Source: Pseudomonadota bacterium (lineage in GTDB: Bacteria > Pseudomonadota > Gammaproteobacteria > Xanthomonadales > Xanthomonadaceae). From it: a DNA stretch of 64,000 nt. The notes beneath the pieces were generated by a model, which worked only from the letters and a program-made list of their open reading frames with translations, was not told the origin of the DNA and ran no database searches. Below, piece after piece: positions 46,689-58,679 of this stretch. Position numbers and translations under genes: made by a program. The stretch covers positions 62,001-126,000 of the forward strand of contig JAEWGI010000054.1 in assembly GCA_023388355.1 (NCBI GenBank), written 5' to 3'. Within the stretch, counting starts at the first letter, position 1, and each line of letters starts with the position of its first letter.

Positions 46689-47273
46689 ATGTCCGAAGCC
46701 CACCTGTTCGCCATCGGAGTGCTGCTGGCCTGGCTGGCGGGCATCCGCGCCTACCTGACCGTGTTCGGGGTCGGCCTGGCCGGCGCGCTGGGCTGGCTCG
46801 ACCTGCCGCCGGCGCTGGAAGCCACCACCTCGCCCTGGGTGCTCGGCGTCTCGGGCGTGCTGGCGCTGGCCGAGTTCCTGGCCGACAAGATCCCCGGCGT
46901 GGACTCGGCCTGGGACCTGCTGCAGACCCTGGCGCGGGTGCCGGCCGGCGCCTTCCTCGCCGCCGCCGCGCTTTCGCCCGACGGCGAGCTCGGTGCCGGC
47001 ATGCTCGCCGCCGGCGCCGGCGTGGCCCTGACCAGCCATGCGGTCAAGGCCGGCTCGCGCGCCCTGCTCAACACCTCGCCCGAGCCGGTGAGCAACTGGA
47101 CCGCCTCGGCCACTGAGGACGTCGTGGTCGTCGGCGCGCTGGGCCTGATGTGGAGCTATCCGTGGCTGGTGCTGGGCGCGGTGGTGGCGATCGGCGTGGG
47201 CCTGTTGCTGCTGCTGTGGTGGGTCTGGCGGCGCCTGTTCCGGCGCGCGCCGAGGCCGCCCGCCGCGGCCTGA
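46689..47273 (+). CDS. DUF4126 domain-containing membrane protein
   Basis: Membrane protein of 194 residues with about five hydrophobic segments. Conserved parts are WLAGIRAYLTVFGVGLAGALGWLDLP, ALAEFLADKIPGVDSAWDLLQTLARVPAGAFLAAAAL and TSHAVKAGSRALLNTSPEPVSNW, typical of DUF4126. Function unknown. A basic C-terminal tail (RRLFRRAPRP) faces the cytoplasm by the positive-inside rule. ATG 46689 was chosen over GTG 46683 because of GAGGAG spacing. Confidence 0.8.
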   Translation: MSEAHLFAIGVLLAWLAGIRAYLTVFGVGLAGALGWLDLPPALEATTSPWVLGVSGVLALAEFLADKIPGVDSAWDLLQTLARVPAGAFLAAAALSPDGELGAGMLAAGAGVALTSHAVKAGSRALLNTSPEPVSNWTASATEDVVVVGALGLMWSYPWLVLGAVVAIGVGLLLLLWWVWRRLFRRAPRPPAAA

Positions 47274-47492
47274 GCAGGCGGTCACGGTTCCGTCCGTTCC
47301 GCAGCCGCCCGCTGGCGCGCGCAGACGGGGCAGGCATGCGATAGTCGCAAGGCCGCATTGGACGATAATGCCGGCCCCAGGGGGAATGGATGATTCGCGT
47401 GGCTGCCCAGGCAGGCTCCCCGCTCCGTTGGCTGTCCCGGCGCGCATCGTGCGCGGTTGCCGGCGCACGCGCTTTGCGGCAAGGTTCCGGCG

Positions 47493-49319
47493 GTGTCTGA
47501 CGCCAACAATCGCCAACGCGCGGAATTCCCGCCCACCGGGTACTGGCGCCGCTGGTGCGAGGATGCCGCGCCGGCGGCATTGCCGAGCGTCGAAGCCGCG
47601 CCCGAGCCGGTGGCCGCACCGTCGCCGCCCTCCACGTCCACGCCCGCGCGGCCCGGCCAGGACGCCTCGCCCTGGCGGGTGCTGATCGTCGAGGACGATC
47701 CCAGCCAGGCCCTGTTCGCCGAAAGCGTGCTCAACGGCGCCGGGATGCAGGCGCAGGTGGCGTCGGTGACCAGCGAGGTGATGGCGGCGATGGAGCAGCT
47801 GCGGCCGGACCTGGTGCTGATGGACCTGCACATGCCGGGGCTCGACGGCGCCGAGCTGACCGCCCTGATCCGCGAACACTCCGAATTCTCGCCCACCCCG
47901 ATCGTGTTCCTGACCGGCGACGAGGATCCCGAGCGCCGCTTCGAGGCGCTGGACCTGGGTGCCGATGATTTCCTGCGCAAGCCGGTGCGGCCCAAGCACC
48001 TGATCTCGGCGGTGCAGAACCGGATCGTGCGCGCCCGCGCGCTGCAGTCGCCCGCCGCCGCCACCCACCGGCACCCGGCCACCGGGCTGCACACCCGGCC
48101 GCAGATGCTGCAGATGCTCAACGCCGCGGTGCCCGGCGCCAGCGACGGGGCGACCTTCTTCGTCGAGGTGGCCGGCACCGCCGCGCTGCGCGACCGCTTC
48201 GGCTACGCCGCGCTGGAGACGCTGCTGACCGACGCCGGGCGCCGCCTGGGCGAGGTGGCCGACAGCCACGCCGCCGCACGGCTGAACGACAACACCTTCC
48301 TGGTGCTCGCCACCGGCCTCGCGCCCGATGCGCTGGCCCCGTTCGCACGCCAGCTGCGCGATGGCCTGGGCGAACACGCGTTCGGCGTCGGCGAGGAGCG
48401 GGTGCGCCTGCGCGCGGTGGTGGGCTATGCCGACCTGGGGCTGGGGTTCGAGGATCCGGGCGATGCACTGTCGGCCGCCGAAGAGGCGCTGCGCGCCGCG
48501 CGCAGCCACTCGCACGGGGTGGCGGCATGGCAGCGGCCGGTGTCGGTCGAGGACCAGACCCTGTCGGTGCTGGCGCAGGAGCTGCGCGATGCGCTCGCCT
48601 CCGGCCGGCTGCAGACCGCGTTCCAGCCGATCGTCGCCGTCGCCGGCGGCAACGACGCCCAGTACCAGGTGCTGCTGCGGCTGCACGACGCCAAGGGCAC
48701 CGAACACGGCGCCGGCCAGGTGCTGGCGGCGGCGGCCCGGATCGGCGCCACCCTCGAAGTCGACCGCCGGGTGCTGGAAATCGCGGTCGGCGCGCTGCGC
48801 CGGCAGCAGCAGGAAAACCGCGCCCTGCGCCTGTTCGTCACCCAGTCCCCCTCGACGCTCTCGCACCGGGGGCACGCGCAGTGGCTGCTGCAGTCGCTGG
48901 CCGAGGCCGGCGTGGACGGCGCCTCGCTGGTCGTGGACGTGCGCCAGGAAGACGCGCTGGTGCACGCCCTGTCGCTGCACGAGTTCTGCCACGAGATGGT
49001 GGTGGCCGGGGTCCAGCTGTGCCTGAGCCAGTACAGCTACGGCCCCGAGGCCAACGCCCTGCTGAGCCAGCTGCCGCTTGGCTACGTGCGCCTGGCGGCG
49101 CGCTATTCGAGCCAGCTGCACGAGCCGGCGGTGCGCGACGAGATGCGCAGCGCGATCGACCATGCGCACCGCCTCGGACTGCAGGTGATCGGCCAGCAGG
49201 TGGAGGACGCGCAGTCGGCGGCAACGCTGTGGATGACCGGGGTCGACTTCATCCAGGGCAACCTGGTGCAGCGGCCGGCCGGCGAACTCGAATTCGATTT
49301 CCAGAACTCGGTGCTGTAG
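47493..49319 (+). CDS. REC-GGDEF-EAL protein with inactive GGDEF and EAL motifs
   Basis: Response regulator of 608 residues. A receiver domain (about 60-185) has phospho-Asp 111 in LMDLHMPG and KPV late in the domain. A GGDEF-like domain (about 200-340) reads RLNDNTFLVLA where GGDEF should be. An EAL-like domain (about 360-600) reads QVLLRL instead of EAL, and the metal-binding Glu/Asp residues are replaced (FVTQSPSTL, CLSQYSYGPE, IGQQVEDA). Neither synthesis nor cleavage of c-di-GMP is expected; it is more likely a ligand sensor or scaffold switched by phosphorylation. GTG 47493 follows an AAGG box. The kinase gene begins 10 bases after its stop. Confidence 0.85.
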   Translation: MSDANNRQRAEFPPTGYWRRWCEDAAPAALPSVEAAPEPVAAPSPPSTSTPARPGQDASPWRVLIVEDDPSQALFAESVLNGAGMQAQVASVTSEVMAAMEQLRPDLVLMDLHMPGLDGAELTALIREHSEFSPTPIVFLTGDEDPERRFEALDLGADDFLRKPVRPKHLISAVQNRIVRARALQSPAAATHRHPATGLHTRPQMLQMLNAAVPGASDGATFFVEVAGTAALRDRFGYAALETLLTDAGRRLGEVADSHAAARLNDNTFLVLATGLAPDALAPFARQLRDGLGEHAFGVGEERVRLRAVVGYADLGLGFEDPGDALSAAEEALRAARSHSHGVAAWQRPVSVEDQTLSVLAQELRDALASGRLQTAFQPIVAVAGGNDAQYQVLLRLHDAKGTEHGAGQVLAAAARIGATLEVDRRVLEIAVGALRRQQQENRALRLFVTQSPSTLSHRGHAQWLLQSLAEAGVDGASLVVDVRQEDALVHALSLHEFCHEMVVAGVQLCLSQYSYGPEANALLSQLPLGYVRLAARYSSQLHEPAVRDEMRSAIDHAHRLGLQVIGQQVEDAQSAATLWMTGVDFIQGNLVQRPAGELEFDFQNSVL

Positions 49320-49328
49320 GGCCCGCCG

Positions 49329-52400
<3,072 letters not shown>

Positions 52401-52413
52401 GTCCGCTGCGCCT

Positions 52414-52432
52414 CGCGCGCCCATGGCGCGCG
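52414..52432. terminator. hairpin between the kinase and bfr
   Basis: CGCGCGCC-CAT-GGCGCGCG is a perfect 8-base stem between convergent genes; no T-run follows. Confidence 0.55.
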
Positions 52433-52440
52433 GGGCCGGA

Positions 52441-52911
52441 TCAGTCCTCGATCTTGCTCTGCAGGTAGTTCTGCTCGCCCACCCGCTCGACCAGGTCAAG
52501 CTGGGTCTCGAGCCAGTCCACGTGCCCCTCCTCGTCCTCGAGGATGTCGGCGAACAGCTTGCGGCTGACGTAGTCGCCGACCGTTTCGCAGTGCGCGACC
52601 GCCTCGCGCAGCAGCGGAATGCCTTCCAGCTCCAGGGCCAGGTCGCAGCGCAGGATCTCGACCGGACGCTCGCCAATCTTCAGCTTGCCCAGCGCCTGGA
52701 AATTGGGCAGACCTTCGAGGAACAGGATGCGCTCGGCCAGCGCGTCGGCATGCTTCATCTCGTCGATCGATTCCTCGTACTCGTGCTTGGCCAGCTCCTC
52801 CAGACCCCAGTTCTTCAGCATCTTGGCGTGCAGAAAGTACTGGTTGATCGCGGTCAGCTCGTTGTAGAGCGCCTTGTTGAGATAGCGGATGACCTCGGCG
52901 TCGCCCTTCAT
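52441..52911 (-). CDS. bfr: bacterioferritin
   Basis: Heme-containing iron storage protein subunit, 156 residues. [41 protein letters not shown] read in order carries the ferroxidase Glu and the heme-ligand Met region; [25 protein letters not shown] has the E-x-x-H pair and [16 protein letters not shown] the second pair. ATG 52911 is preferred over 52917 because GGAAG lies eight bases before it. bfd, the ferredoxin that releases its iron, is encoded 110 bases upstream on the same strand. Confidence 0.95.
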   Translation of the reverse strand: MKGDAEVIRYLNKALYNELTAINQYFLHAKMLKNWGLEELAKHEYEESIDEMKHADALAERILFLEGLPNFQALGKLKIGERPVEILRCDLALELEGIPLLREAVAHCETVGDYVSRKLFADILEDEEGHVDWLETQLDLVERVGEQNYLQSKIED

Positions 52912-53022
52912 GGACATCTTCCGTACAAGCGTGGGACAGGCCACTCTAGCGCCAGGCGCAAACGCATGGCGGAACACGAATCGGGTGCATTTGTATCCGC
53001 GCGCGGCGCGGGCCGGCCGCGC

Positions 53023-53232
53023 TCAGGCGGCGTGCAGCAGCGGCAGCGGGGTCACGGCCGCTGCGGGCGCCGGACGCGCGGCTTCGAGCAGGGCGCTGGC
53101 GGTGTCGATGCAGCTTCCGCAGCAGGCGCCGGCGCCGGTGCGCATGGTCAGTTCGGACAGCGACCCGCAGCCGGCCTCGACGGCGCTGCGGATGTCGTGT
53201 TCGGTAATCCCGTTGCAGATGCAGACGTACAA
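53023..53232 (-). CDS. bfd: bacterioferritin-associated ferredoxin
   Basis: [2Fe-2S] protein of 69 residues that donates electrons to reduce and release iron from bacterioferritin. The four cluster cysteines are in YVCICNG and GACCGSC. The Ala-rich tail is not conserved. The start is uncertain: TTG 53232 gives the normal N-terminus (YVCICNGITEHDI); an in-frame ATG at 53274 lies at the predicted Fur site and promoter, so is unlikely to be translated. Confidence 0.85.
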   Translation of the reverse strand: MYVCICNGITEHDIRSAVEAGCGSLSELTMRTGAGACCGSCIDTASALLEAARPAPAAAVTPLPLLHAA

Positions 53233-53272
53233 GGTGCGCGACCGGTAGCTGGGCGTGGCGCTATTTCGCCAC

Positions 53273-53292
53273 AACATGAGAATGAGTGTCAA
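53273..53292 (-). promoter_or_regulatory. putative Fur-regulated promoter of bfd
   Basis: The minus strand reads TTGACACTCATTCTCATGTT: a consensus -35 (TTGACA) runs directly into a Fur-box-like CTCATTCTCAT. The -10 is weak. Iron repression of bfd fits its role in iron release under starvation. Confidence 0.55.
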
Positions 53293-53387
53293 CACGACCA
53301 TTCATCCTATTGCCCCGAACGTCCGCCACGATCGACGCCAGCTGCAAAGACGCCAATCCAATCAGCCACTTGCAGCGTTCAGACGGT

Positions 53388-53963
53388 TCAGTCCCGGCCC
53401 CGCACCGGGCTGCCGCCGCCCCGCTGGCGGACCCTGCGGCGGCCGCGCCCCGGCTCCACGCTGGCCGCGGGAATCGCCTGCGGGCCGGCGATCTGGCGCG
53501 CGAACGGCGCCAGGTGGCGCAGCGCGCTGGCGTAGACGCCGCGCTTGAACATCACCACGTGCTCCATCGGGTACCAGAAGTCGACCCAGCGCCAGTGGTC
53601 GAACTCGGGCCGCTCGGTCAGGTCCAGGCGCAGGTCGCTTTCCTGGCCGGTGAGCTGGAGCAGGTACCAGACCTGCTTCTGGCCGATGCACACCACCCGG
53701 TCGTTGCGGCGGATCGCGTTGTGCGGCAGCCGGTAGCGCAGCCAGCCGGGCGTCACGCCCAGCACCGCCACGTGCTCGGGCAGCAGCCCGGTCTCCTCCC
53801 GCAGCTCCCGGTACATCGCCTCGATCGGCGTCTCGTCGCTGTTCATCCCGCCCTGCGGGAACTGCCAGCCGTCGCGGCGCACCCTGCGCGCCCAGAACAC
53901 GCGCCCGTCCGGATGCATCAGCACGATGCCTACATTAGGGCGGTATCCGTCCGGATCGATCAC
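53388..53963 (-). CDS. rppH: RNA pyrophosphohydrolase
   Basis: Nudix enzyme of 191 residues that trims the 5' triphosphate of mRNA and starts decay. [22 protein letters not shown] and [28 protein letters not shown] (the Nudix box) are diagnostic, followed by [19 protein letters not shown] and [13 protein letters not shown]. The Arg/Gly-rich tail after about residue 165 is variable. Start GTG 53963 has GGAG eight bases upstream. Confidence 0.94.
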   Translation of the reverse strand: MIDPDGYRPNVGIVLMHPDGRVFWARRVRRDGWQFPQGGMNSDETPIEAMYRELREETGLLPEHVAVLGVTPGWLRYRLPHNAIRRNDRVVCIGQKQVWYLLQLTGQESDLRLDLTERPEFDHWRWVDFWYPMEHVVMFKRGVYASALRHLAPFARQIAGPQAIPAASVEPGRGRRRVRQRGGGSPVRGRD

Positions 53964-54038
53964 GATGCGGACTCCAAAGATCTACTGCGCCCGACTCTGC
54001 CACGGTCGCCGGGAAAGTGCCAACTCCAGCCCCCGGCG

Positions 54039-54067
54039 TTGACGTCGCCACCGTGCGCGTCGACAAT
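54039..54067 (+). promoter_or_regulatory. sigma-70 promoter of tRNA-Met
   Basis: TTGACG (54039-54044), a 17-base spacer and GACAAT (54062-54067): the best -35/-10 pair in the window. Transcription should start near 54074, about 28 bases before the tRNA. Confidence 0.75.
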
Positions 54068-54101
54068 AACCGGCTCGCCGCTACGCGGCGCGAACGATTC
54101 T

Positions 54102-54178
54102 GGCTATGTAGCTCAGCCGGTTAGAGCACAGCACTCATAATGCTGGGGTCGGTGGTTCGAGTCCACCCATAGCCACCA
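54102..54178 (+). tRNA. tRNA-Met (anticodon CAT), elongator
   Basis: A 77-base cloverleaf with encoded CCA. Acceptor arms GGCTATG and CATAGCC pair fully; the D arm has AGCTCAG...GAGC; the anticodon loop is CTCATAA; the T arm is GGTGG-TTCGAGT-CCACC. The first base pairs G-C, unlike the initiator tRNA, so it is the elongator form, or a CAT tRNA modified to read ATA. A strong promoter precedes it; DUF998 follows on the same strand. Confidence 0.95.
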
Positions 54179-54225
54179 GAATCCGCGGCTGACAGAGGCT
54201 TGCAGCCCCGCCGCGACCGCCGCCG

Positions 54226-54852
54226 ATGCCCGACGACGCCACGCCGCCATCCCCGTTCTGGCCACGACTGGCCATCGCCGGCCTGTGCGCGTTCGCGCTG
54301 TCGGCGCTGGCGCTGCACCTGCTGCGGCCGGACCTGGATCCGGTCGAGCGCCAGATGAGCTTCTATCTGATCGGCCCCTGGGGCCCGCTGCTGCAGGCCG
54401 CCTATGCCGCACTGGCGGTGGCGATGGTCTGTCTGGCGTGGGGCCTGTACCGGGCCGCGCCCGCATCCGCGCGCAGCGCCGCTCCGCTGCTGGTGTTCGC
54501 CCTGGCCGCGGCCTCGCTCACCACCACCGCCTATGCCCGGACGGACATGCCTGGCGTCGACCGCACCCTGGAAGGCCTGGTCCACGGGCTCAGCGCGCAG
54601 GCGGCGTTCCTGCTGGCGACCACAGGCCTGGTCCTGCAGGCCCTGCGGCTGCACCGCGATCCCGCCTGGCGGGCGCAGGCGCGCTGGCTGCTGCCCTGGG
54701 CGCTGGCCTGCTTCGCCGCGGTGTGGATGCTGGCCCTGTGGCGTGAGCTGCCGCGCGGGCTCGCGCAGAAGACGGTGATCGCAATGATCGTCGCCTGGCT
54801 CGGCACGACGGCATGGCTGCTTCTCGCCCGGACGAGGCCCGTGCGTCGGTAG
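54226..54852 (+). CDS. DUF998 family membrane protein
   Basis: Membrane protein of 208 residues with about six hydrophobic helices. LRPDLDPVERQMSFYLIGPWGPLLQAAY is the DUF998 signature, with TDMPGVDRTLEGLVHGLSAQAAFL in the second half. Function unknown in the family. No clear ribosome site precedes the ATG; it may be read from the tRNA promoter. Confidence 0.75.
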   Translation: MPDDATPPSPFWPRLAIAGLCAFALSALALHLLRPDLDPVERQMSFYLIGPWGPLLQAAYAALAVAMVCLAWGLYRAAPASARSAAPLLVFALAAASLTTTAYARTDMPGVDRTLEGLVHGLSAQAAFLLATTGLVLQALRLHRDPAWRAQARWLLPWALACFAAVWMLALWRELPRGLAQKTVIAMIVAWLGTTAWLLLARTRPVRR

Positions 54853-55256
54853 GAACGGCGTGTGCCGCGACTGCAGCCGCGACCCGATGCGCGCGACCAG
54901 ACCGATGCGCTGTTCACGCTGACGCCGCCGCAGCGCCAACACCGACGCGCAACGACCGCGTGTCACAGCGCAGGCCGCGCGCCCTGCCGCGTCACGCGCA
55001 AGCGATCCGATCCATCTGCAACAACCCTGAACTCCGCGCATTGCAAGCGCAGATCTGTGCATGCGATCACTCTCCGTGCGATGAATACGCCGTGGAAACG
55101 GGTGATTCAGCCTGCAGTTAGGCGCGCACGTCCAAGAATTCCGGGCAAGGGGATCCACACAACGCGATGCTGACGTCGACCATCGGCCGGCGGGGGTGAC
55201 CCTGTCCCCGTCTCCGACGCAAGCACCGTCCGCCTGTCCTGCTTCCGGTAGACCCC
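54853..55256. other. 404-base gap with a decayed repeat
   Basis: No gene is supported here. The first 40 bases (from 54849, GTAGGAACGGCGTGTGCCGCGACTGCAG) resemble the GTAGGAGCGGCG...GCCGCGA repeats common in Xanthomonadaceae. From 55010 to 55130 the DNA is richer in A and T than its surroundings, as expected of an upstream promoter region for the lipoprotein gene that follows. Confidence 0.5.
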
Positions 55257-57518
55257 ATGACTGCGCACCACTTCCCCAACCTCCGGAAAGGATTCCGCAT
55301 CGGCCTCGGCATCGCCGCCGCCCTGGTCCTGTCCGCGTGCGGCGCGCAGTTGCCGGTGTCGCAGGCCGCCATCGACGAAGCGGTCGAAGCGGCGCCCGCT
55401 TCCGCCGCCGCGCCGGCGGCCGCGCCGCGCGCCGCGGCCGCCGCCACCAAGGCGGTGACCGTGCAGAACCCGATCCTGTTCGTCACCCAGGTCCCGACCG
55501 ACGGCGACCCCTTCGCCAGCCGGGTGTCGACGTTCGCCAACCATTTCCCGCAGATCGATGCGGTGCCGCGCGGCGGCGACCTGATGATCCGCTACCCCGA
55601 CGGCACCCTGCGCAACCTCACCAGGGAAGCCGGCTACGGCATGGACGGCCAGCAGGGCGCCAACGCGATCGCGGTGCGCGAACCGGCGGTGCACTGGAGC
55701 GGCGACAAAGCGGTGTTCAGCATGGTCGTCGGCGCGCCGGTGCGGCAGTACGCCAACAGCAGCGGCAAGTGGCAGCTGTACGAGGTGAGCGGCCTGGCGC
55801 GCGGCCAGACCGCGCGCATCACCAAGGTCGCCAACCAGCCCACCGGCTACAACAACATCTCGCCGATCTATGCCAGCGACGACCGGATCCTGTTCACCTC
55901 CGACCGGCCGCGCAACGGACAGGCGCACCTGTATCCGCAGCTCGACGAGTACGAGAGCACGCCCACGGTCACCGGCATCTTCAGCCTCGACCCGTCGTCC
56001 GGCGCGCTGCGGGTGCTCAACCACGCGCCCAGCGGCGCGTTCTCGCCGACCATCGACAGCCATGGCCGGGTGATCTTCACCCGCTGGGACCACCTGCAGC
56101 GCGACCAGCAGAACGCGACCACCTACGGTCCGGTCAACTATGCCAGCGAGGCCGCGAACGCCGCGCGCCTGTCGGACCGCGGCGAGAGTTTCCCCGAATC
56201 GCGCACCGGCATGGGCAGCGCCTATGGCCAGGTCAACGGCTTCACCTACAACCTGTTCACACCCTGGCAGATGAACCAGGACGGCACCGAGGAGCTGAGC
56301 CTCAACCACATCGGCCGCCACGAGATGTCGTTCCGCTACCTGCCGCGTTCGTTCGCGGGCGACCGGGCGCTGGCCGATACGGTCAACACCTCGCTGTTCG
56401 CCAACCGCACCGAGATCGACATCGACTCGGGCCTGTTCAACCTGCGCGAGGATCCGCGCAACCCGGGCATCTTCTACGCCATCCACGCCAACGAGTTCGA
56501 CGAAGGCACCTCGGGCCGGATCGTGCGTGTGACCGGCGCGCCCAGCCTCACCGCCGACCAGATGACCATCAGCCAGGTCTCGGCCAGCGGCGGCCGCTAC
56601 CGCAACCCCTTGCCGACGGCCTCCGGCCACTTCGTGGCCAGCTACACGCCCAGCTCGAATTTCCAGCGCGGGATCGAACTGCGCCTGCGCCAGCTGGAGA
56701 CCAACGCCAGCGGGCAGCTGGCGGCCGGCGATCCGCTGACCGGCGGCGGCATCAGCAAGTCGGTGTCCTGGTGGACGCCCGACCAGTCGCGCTCCTACAG
56801 CGGCCTGCTGTGGGAAATCGAGGCGGTGGAGGTGGTGGCGCGCACGGCGCCGCCGGCGCCCACCACGCCGCTGGCCGCGCCCGAACGCGCCGTGCTGTCC
56901 GAGGAGATGGTGGGCGAAGCCAGCCTGCGCGAGTGGATGAAGGCCCGCAATCTCGCCCTGGTGGTGGTGCGCAACCAGACCAGCCGCGACCGCGCCGACC
57001 GCCAGCAGCCGTTCAACCTGCAGGTGCCGGGCGGGATCAAGACCGTCAACGGCAGCGGCCAGCTCTACAACATCTCGCACTTCCAGGTGTTCCAGGGCAA
57101 CCAGGTACGCGCCTACACCAAGTTCAAGAGCGGGCGCCGGGTGCTGGCGCAGCCGATGTCGGTGCAGGGCAACCCGGCGCATTCCGGGCCGGCGGGCAGC
57201 GTGACCATCGCCAGCGACGGGTCCTCGGCCGCCTTCGTGCCGGCCAGCCAGGCCCTGACCTGGCAGACCACCGACGCCAACGGCGAAGCGGTCGTGCGCG
57301 AGCGGGTGTGGGTGACGATGCAGCCGGGCGAGATTCGCACCTGCAGCGGCTGCCACGGCGAGAACACGCGCAACCAGGCCGGCAACGCCGCTTCGCAGGC
57401 CAAACCCGAAGCGCTGCGCGAGCTGCTGCGGCACTGGAAGCAGGGCCAGGGCGGCGATGGCGGCGGCGGCACGGCGCGGCGACGCAACGGCTCGGGCCCG
57501 CTGTCGCCGGGTGGCTGA
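55257..57518 (+). CDS. large lipoprotein with a C-terminal CxxCH heme motif (HzsA-like)
   Basis: Protein of 753 residues. It has a lipoprotein signal (GIAAALVLSACG, Cys about 28), an Ala/Pro spacer, a long beta-rich region probably folded as a propeller (repeats such as ILFTSDRPRNGQAHLYP, VIFTRWDHLQRDQQNATTYGP, WSGDKAVFSMVVG) and, at about 696-700, one c-type heme site CSGCH in GEIRTCSGCHGEN. This layout resembles the hydrazine synthase alpha-like (HzsA-related) family in heterotrophs, where no anammox chemistry is implied. An outer-membrane or periplasmic redox role is inference; the ligand and partner are unknown. It stands alone. Confidence 0.65.
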   Translation: MTAHHFPNLRKGFRIGLGIAAALVLSACGAQLPVSQAAIDEAVEAAPASAAAPAAAPRAAAAATKAVTVQNPILFVTQVPTDGDPFASRVSTFANHFPQIDAVPRGGDLMIRYPDGTLRNLTREAGYGMDGQQGANAIAVREPAVHWSGDKAVFSMVVGAPVRQYANSSGKWQLYEVSGLARGQTARITKVANQPTGYNNISPIYASDDRILFTSDRPRNGQAHLYPQLDEYESTPTVTGIFSLDPSSGALRVLNHAPSGAFSPTIDSHGRVIFTRWDHLQRDQQNATTYGPVNYASEAANAARLSDRGESFPESRTGMGSAYGQVNGFTYNLFTPWQMNQDGTEELSLNHIGRHEMSFRYLPRSFAGDRALADTVNTSLFANRTEIDIDSGLFNLREDPRNPGIFYAIHANEFDEGTSGRIVRVTGAPSLTADQMTISQVSASGGRYRNPLPTASGHFVASYTPSSNFQRGIELRLRQLETNASGQLAAGDPLTGGGISKSVSWWTPDQSRSYSGLLWEIEAVEVVARTAPPAPTTPLAAPERAVLSEEMVGEASLREWMKARNLALVVVRNQTSRDRADRQQPFNLQVPGGIKTVNGSGQLYNISHFQVFQGNQVRAYTKFKSGRRVLAQPMSVQGNPAHSGPAGSVTIASDGSSAAFVPASQALTWQTTDANGEAVVRERVWVTMQPGEIRTCSGCHGENTRNQAGNAASQAKPEALRELLRHWKQGQGGDGGGGTARRRNGSGPLSPGG

Positions 57519-57567
57519 GGCTGTCGACGCGCTCTCGACTCATACGGATTCGCATCGATGTTTCAGG

Positions 57568-57703
57568 CTGTCATCCCGAGCCGCAGGCGAGGGATCCGTG
57601 GAAAGGCGGATTGACCAGCCTCCGGCTGTTGTGAAGCGTTTCTCCCTTCGGTCGAGATGACAACTCTGCGGTCGAGATGACAGTCTGCAGTCGGGATGAC
57701 GGT
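57568..57703. repeat. CTGTCATCCCGAG palindromic element with short tandem units
   Basis: CTGTCATCCCGA (57568-57579) faces TCGGGATGAC (57691-57700). Near the right end three imperfect 19-base units of TGCGGTCGAGATGACAG type follow one another. The stretch 57602-57663 is nearly identical, in reverse orientation, to 61758-61819 (about three differences in 60 bases). Confidence 0.8.
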
Positions 57704-57732
57704 TGTTCCACGCGTCCGAACGCGAATCCGAC

Positions 57733-58119
57733 TCAATCGGCCGGCGCGTCCTCGCCGTAGCTCAGCCACAGGCTGGCGTGCTTGCGGTCGATGAAGACCT
57801 GCGCCTGCAAGCCCGATTCGATCGCCATCAGCACGCAGTGCTCCACCGTGTCCAGCCCACCCGGCTTGACGTGGGCGATGCGCAGCGCGCCGAGGCGCGG
57901 GCCGACTTCCTGCACCAGCACGCGCCACTCCCCGGCGCCGAGCGGCGGCCCCTCCAGTTCGTCGATCAGCAGCAGTTCGCGCGCCGGCTGCGCCTGCTGC
58001 GCATCGGCGATCGCGCGCCAGTAGGCCAGGGTATTGGCCAGCGTGTTCGCCCCGGTGACGTGCGCATGCAGCCGTCCGCCGGCCTCGCGACGCAGTTTGA
58101 TGCGAACATCGTCGTCCAT
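57733..58119 (-). CDS. STAS/SpoIIAA-like domain protein
   Basis: Soluble protein of 128 residues. The alternation of strands and helices and the final VFIDRKHASLWLSYG resemble SpoIIAA-like STAS/SEC14-type proteins, which end in a similar phenylalanine-x-Asp...A-x-x-WL block. The anti-sigma-type phosphorylated serine is not obvious. GGGAGG precedes the ATG. No partner anti-sigma factor is near. The family call is from pattern memory only. Confidence 0.5.
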   Translation of the reverse strand: MDDDVRIKLRREAGGRLHAHVTGANTLANTLAYWRAIADAQQAQPARELLLIDELEGPPLGAGEWRVLVQEVGPRLGALRIAHVKPGGLDTVEHCVLMAIESGLQAQVFIDRKHASLWLSYGEDAPAD

Positions 58120-58366
58120 TTCGCACCTCCCGCCTTCATGGCGTGGGTGGGCGGCGACATGGCGCGGGGCGACGGTTCAAGCCCGCAGGAATCCTGCCGC
58201 TTCCGGTAACGCCCCGACGCCGCAAACGCAAACGCTCACCGCTCCTGGCCGCATCCTAACGCCAATCGCGGGGAAAGGCCCATGCGCGGCCGGACTGTCC
58301 GCGGTCACGCCCGGATCACCGCGCCTGGTCCACGCTCGCAGCTCCGCTTTCCCCGCAGGAGTGGCC

Positions 58367-58582
58367 ATGTCGATCCTCAAACTGCTCGCGGCCGGTGCCC
58401 TGGGCTTCGTCGCCTACCGGGCCTGGCAGCAGCACCAGGCGAATCGCGACCTCGAACCGCTGGCCGACGACGGTACCGGCACCGCGCCGCACGGCGACCC
58501 CGTGCTGGTCGGCGAACGGATCGACATGGCGCCCGCGCAGCGCAGCGCCTCGCATTCAAGCCGCGGATTCGGCGAGCCCTGA
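58367..58582 (+). CDS. small single-helix membrane protein
   Basis: Protein of 71 residues: hydrophobic start (ILKLLAAGALGFVAYRAWQQH) then a polar tail with DLEPLADDGTGTAPHGDPVLVGERIDMA. CAGGAG is correctly spaced before the ATG. I recognise no family; similar 60-80-residue proteins occur in Xanthomonadaceae. Probably a membrane-anchored peptide. Confidence 0.5.
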   Translation: MSILKLLAAGALGFVAYRAWQQHQANRDLEPLADDGTGTAPHGDPVLVGERIDMAPAQRSASHSSRGFGEP

Positions 58583-58625
58583 GCCGCAGGTGTCGCGGAG
58601 CGCGGGATTCGTGCGCGCCGCCGGG

Positions 58626-58648
58626 GATCGCGGCTGAAGCTTGCTCCT
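58626..58648. repeat. remnant of a GATCGCGGCTGAAGC...GCTCCT repeat
   Basis: Resembles one arm of the GATCGCGGCTGAAGCCGCTCCTAC palindromes widespread in this family of bacteria; short and decayed here. Confidence 0.4.
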
Positions 58649-58679
58649 GGAGCAGCGACGCCGGCGGCGTACCGGCGCG

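Noticed and set aside
54853..55256. Possible small RNA gene in the gap after the tRNA region
   Set aside because: No promoter-terminator pair and no conserved structure could be recognised; the repeat remnant explains the palindromic part.
55107..57434. Minus-strand open frame of 775 codons opposite the heme lipoprotein
   Set aside because: The plus strand carries signal peptide, heme motif and coherent strands; the antisense text is low-complexity Val/Arg/Gly.
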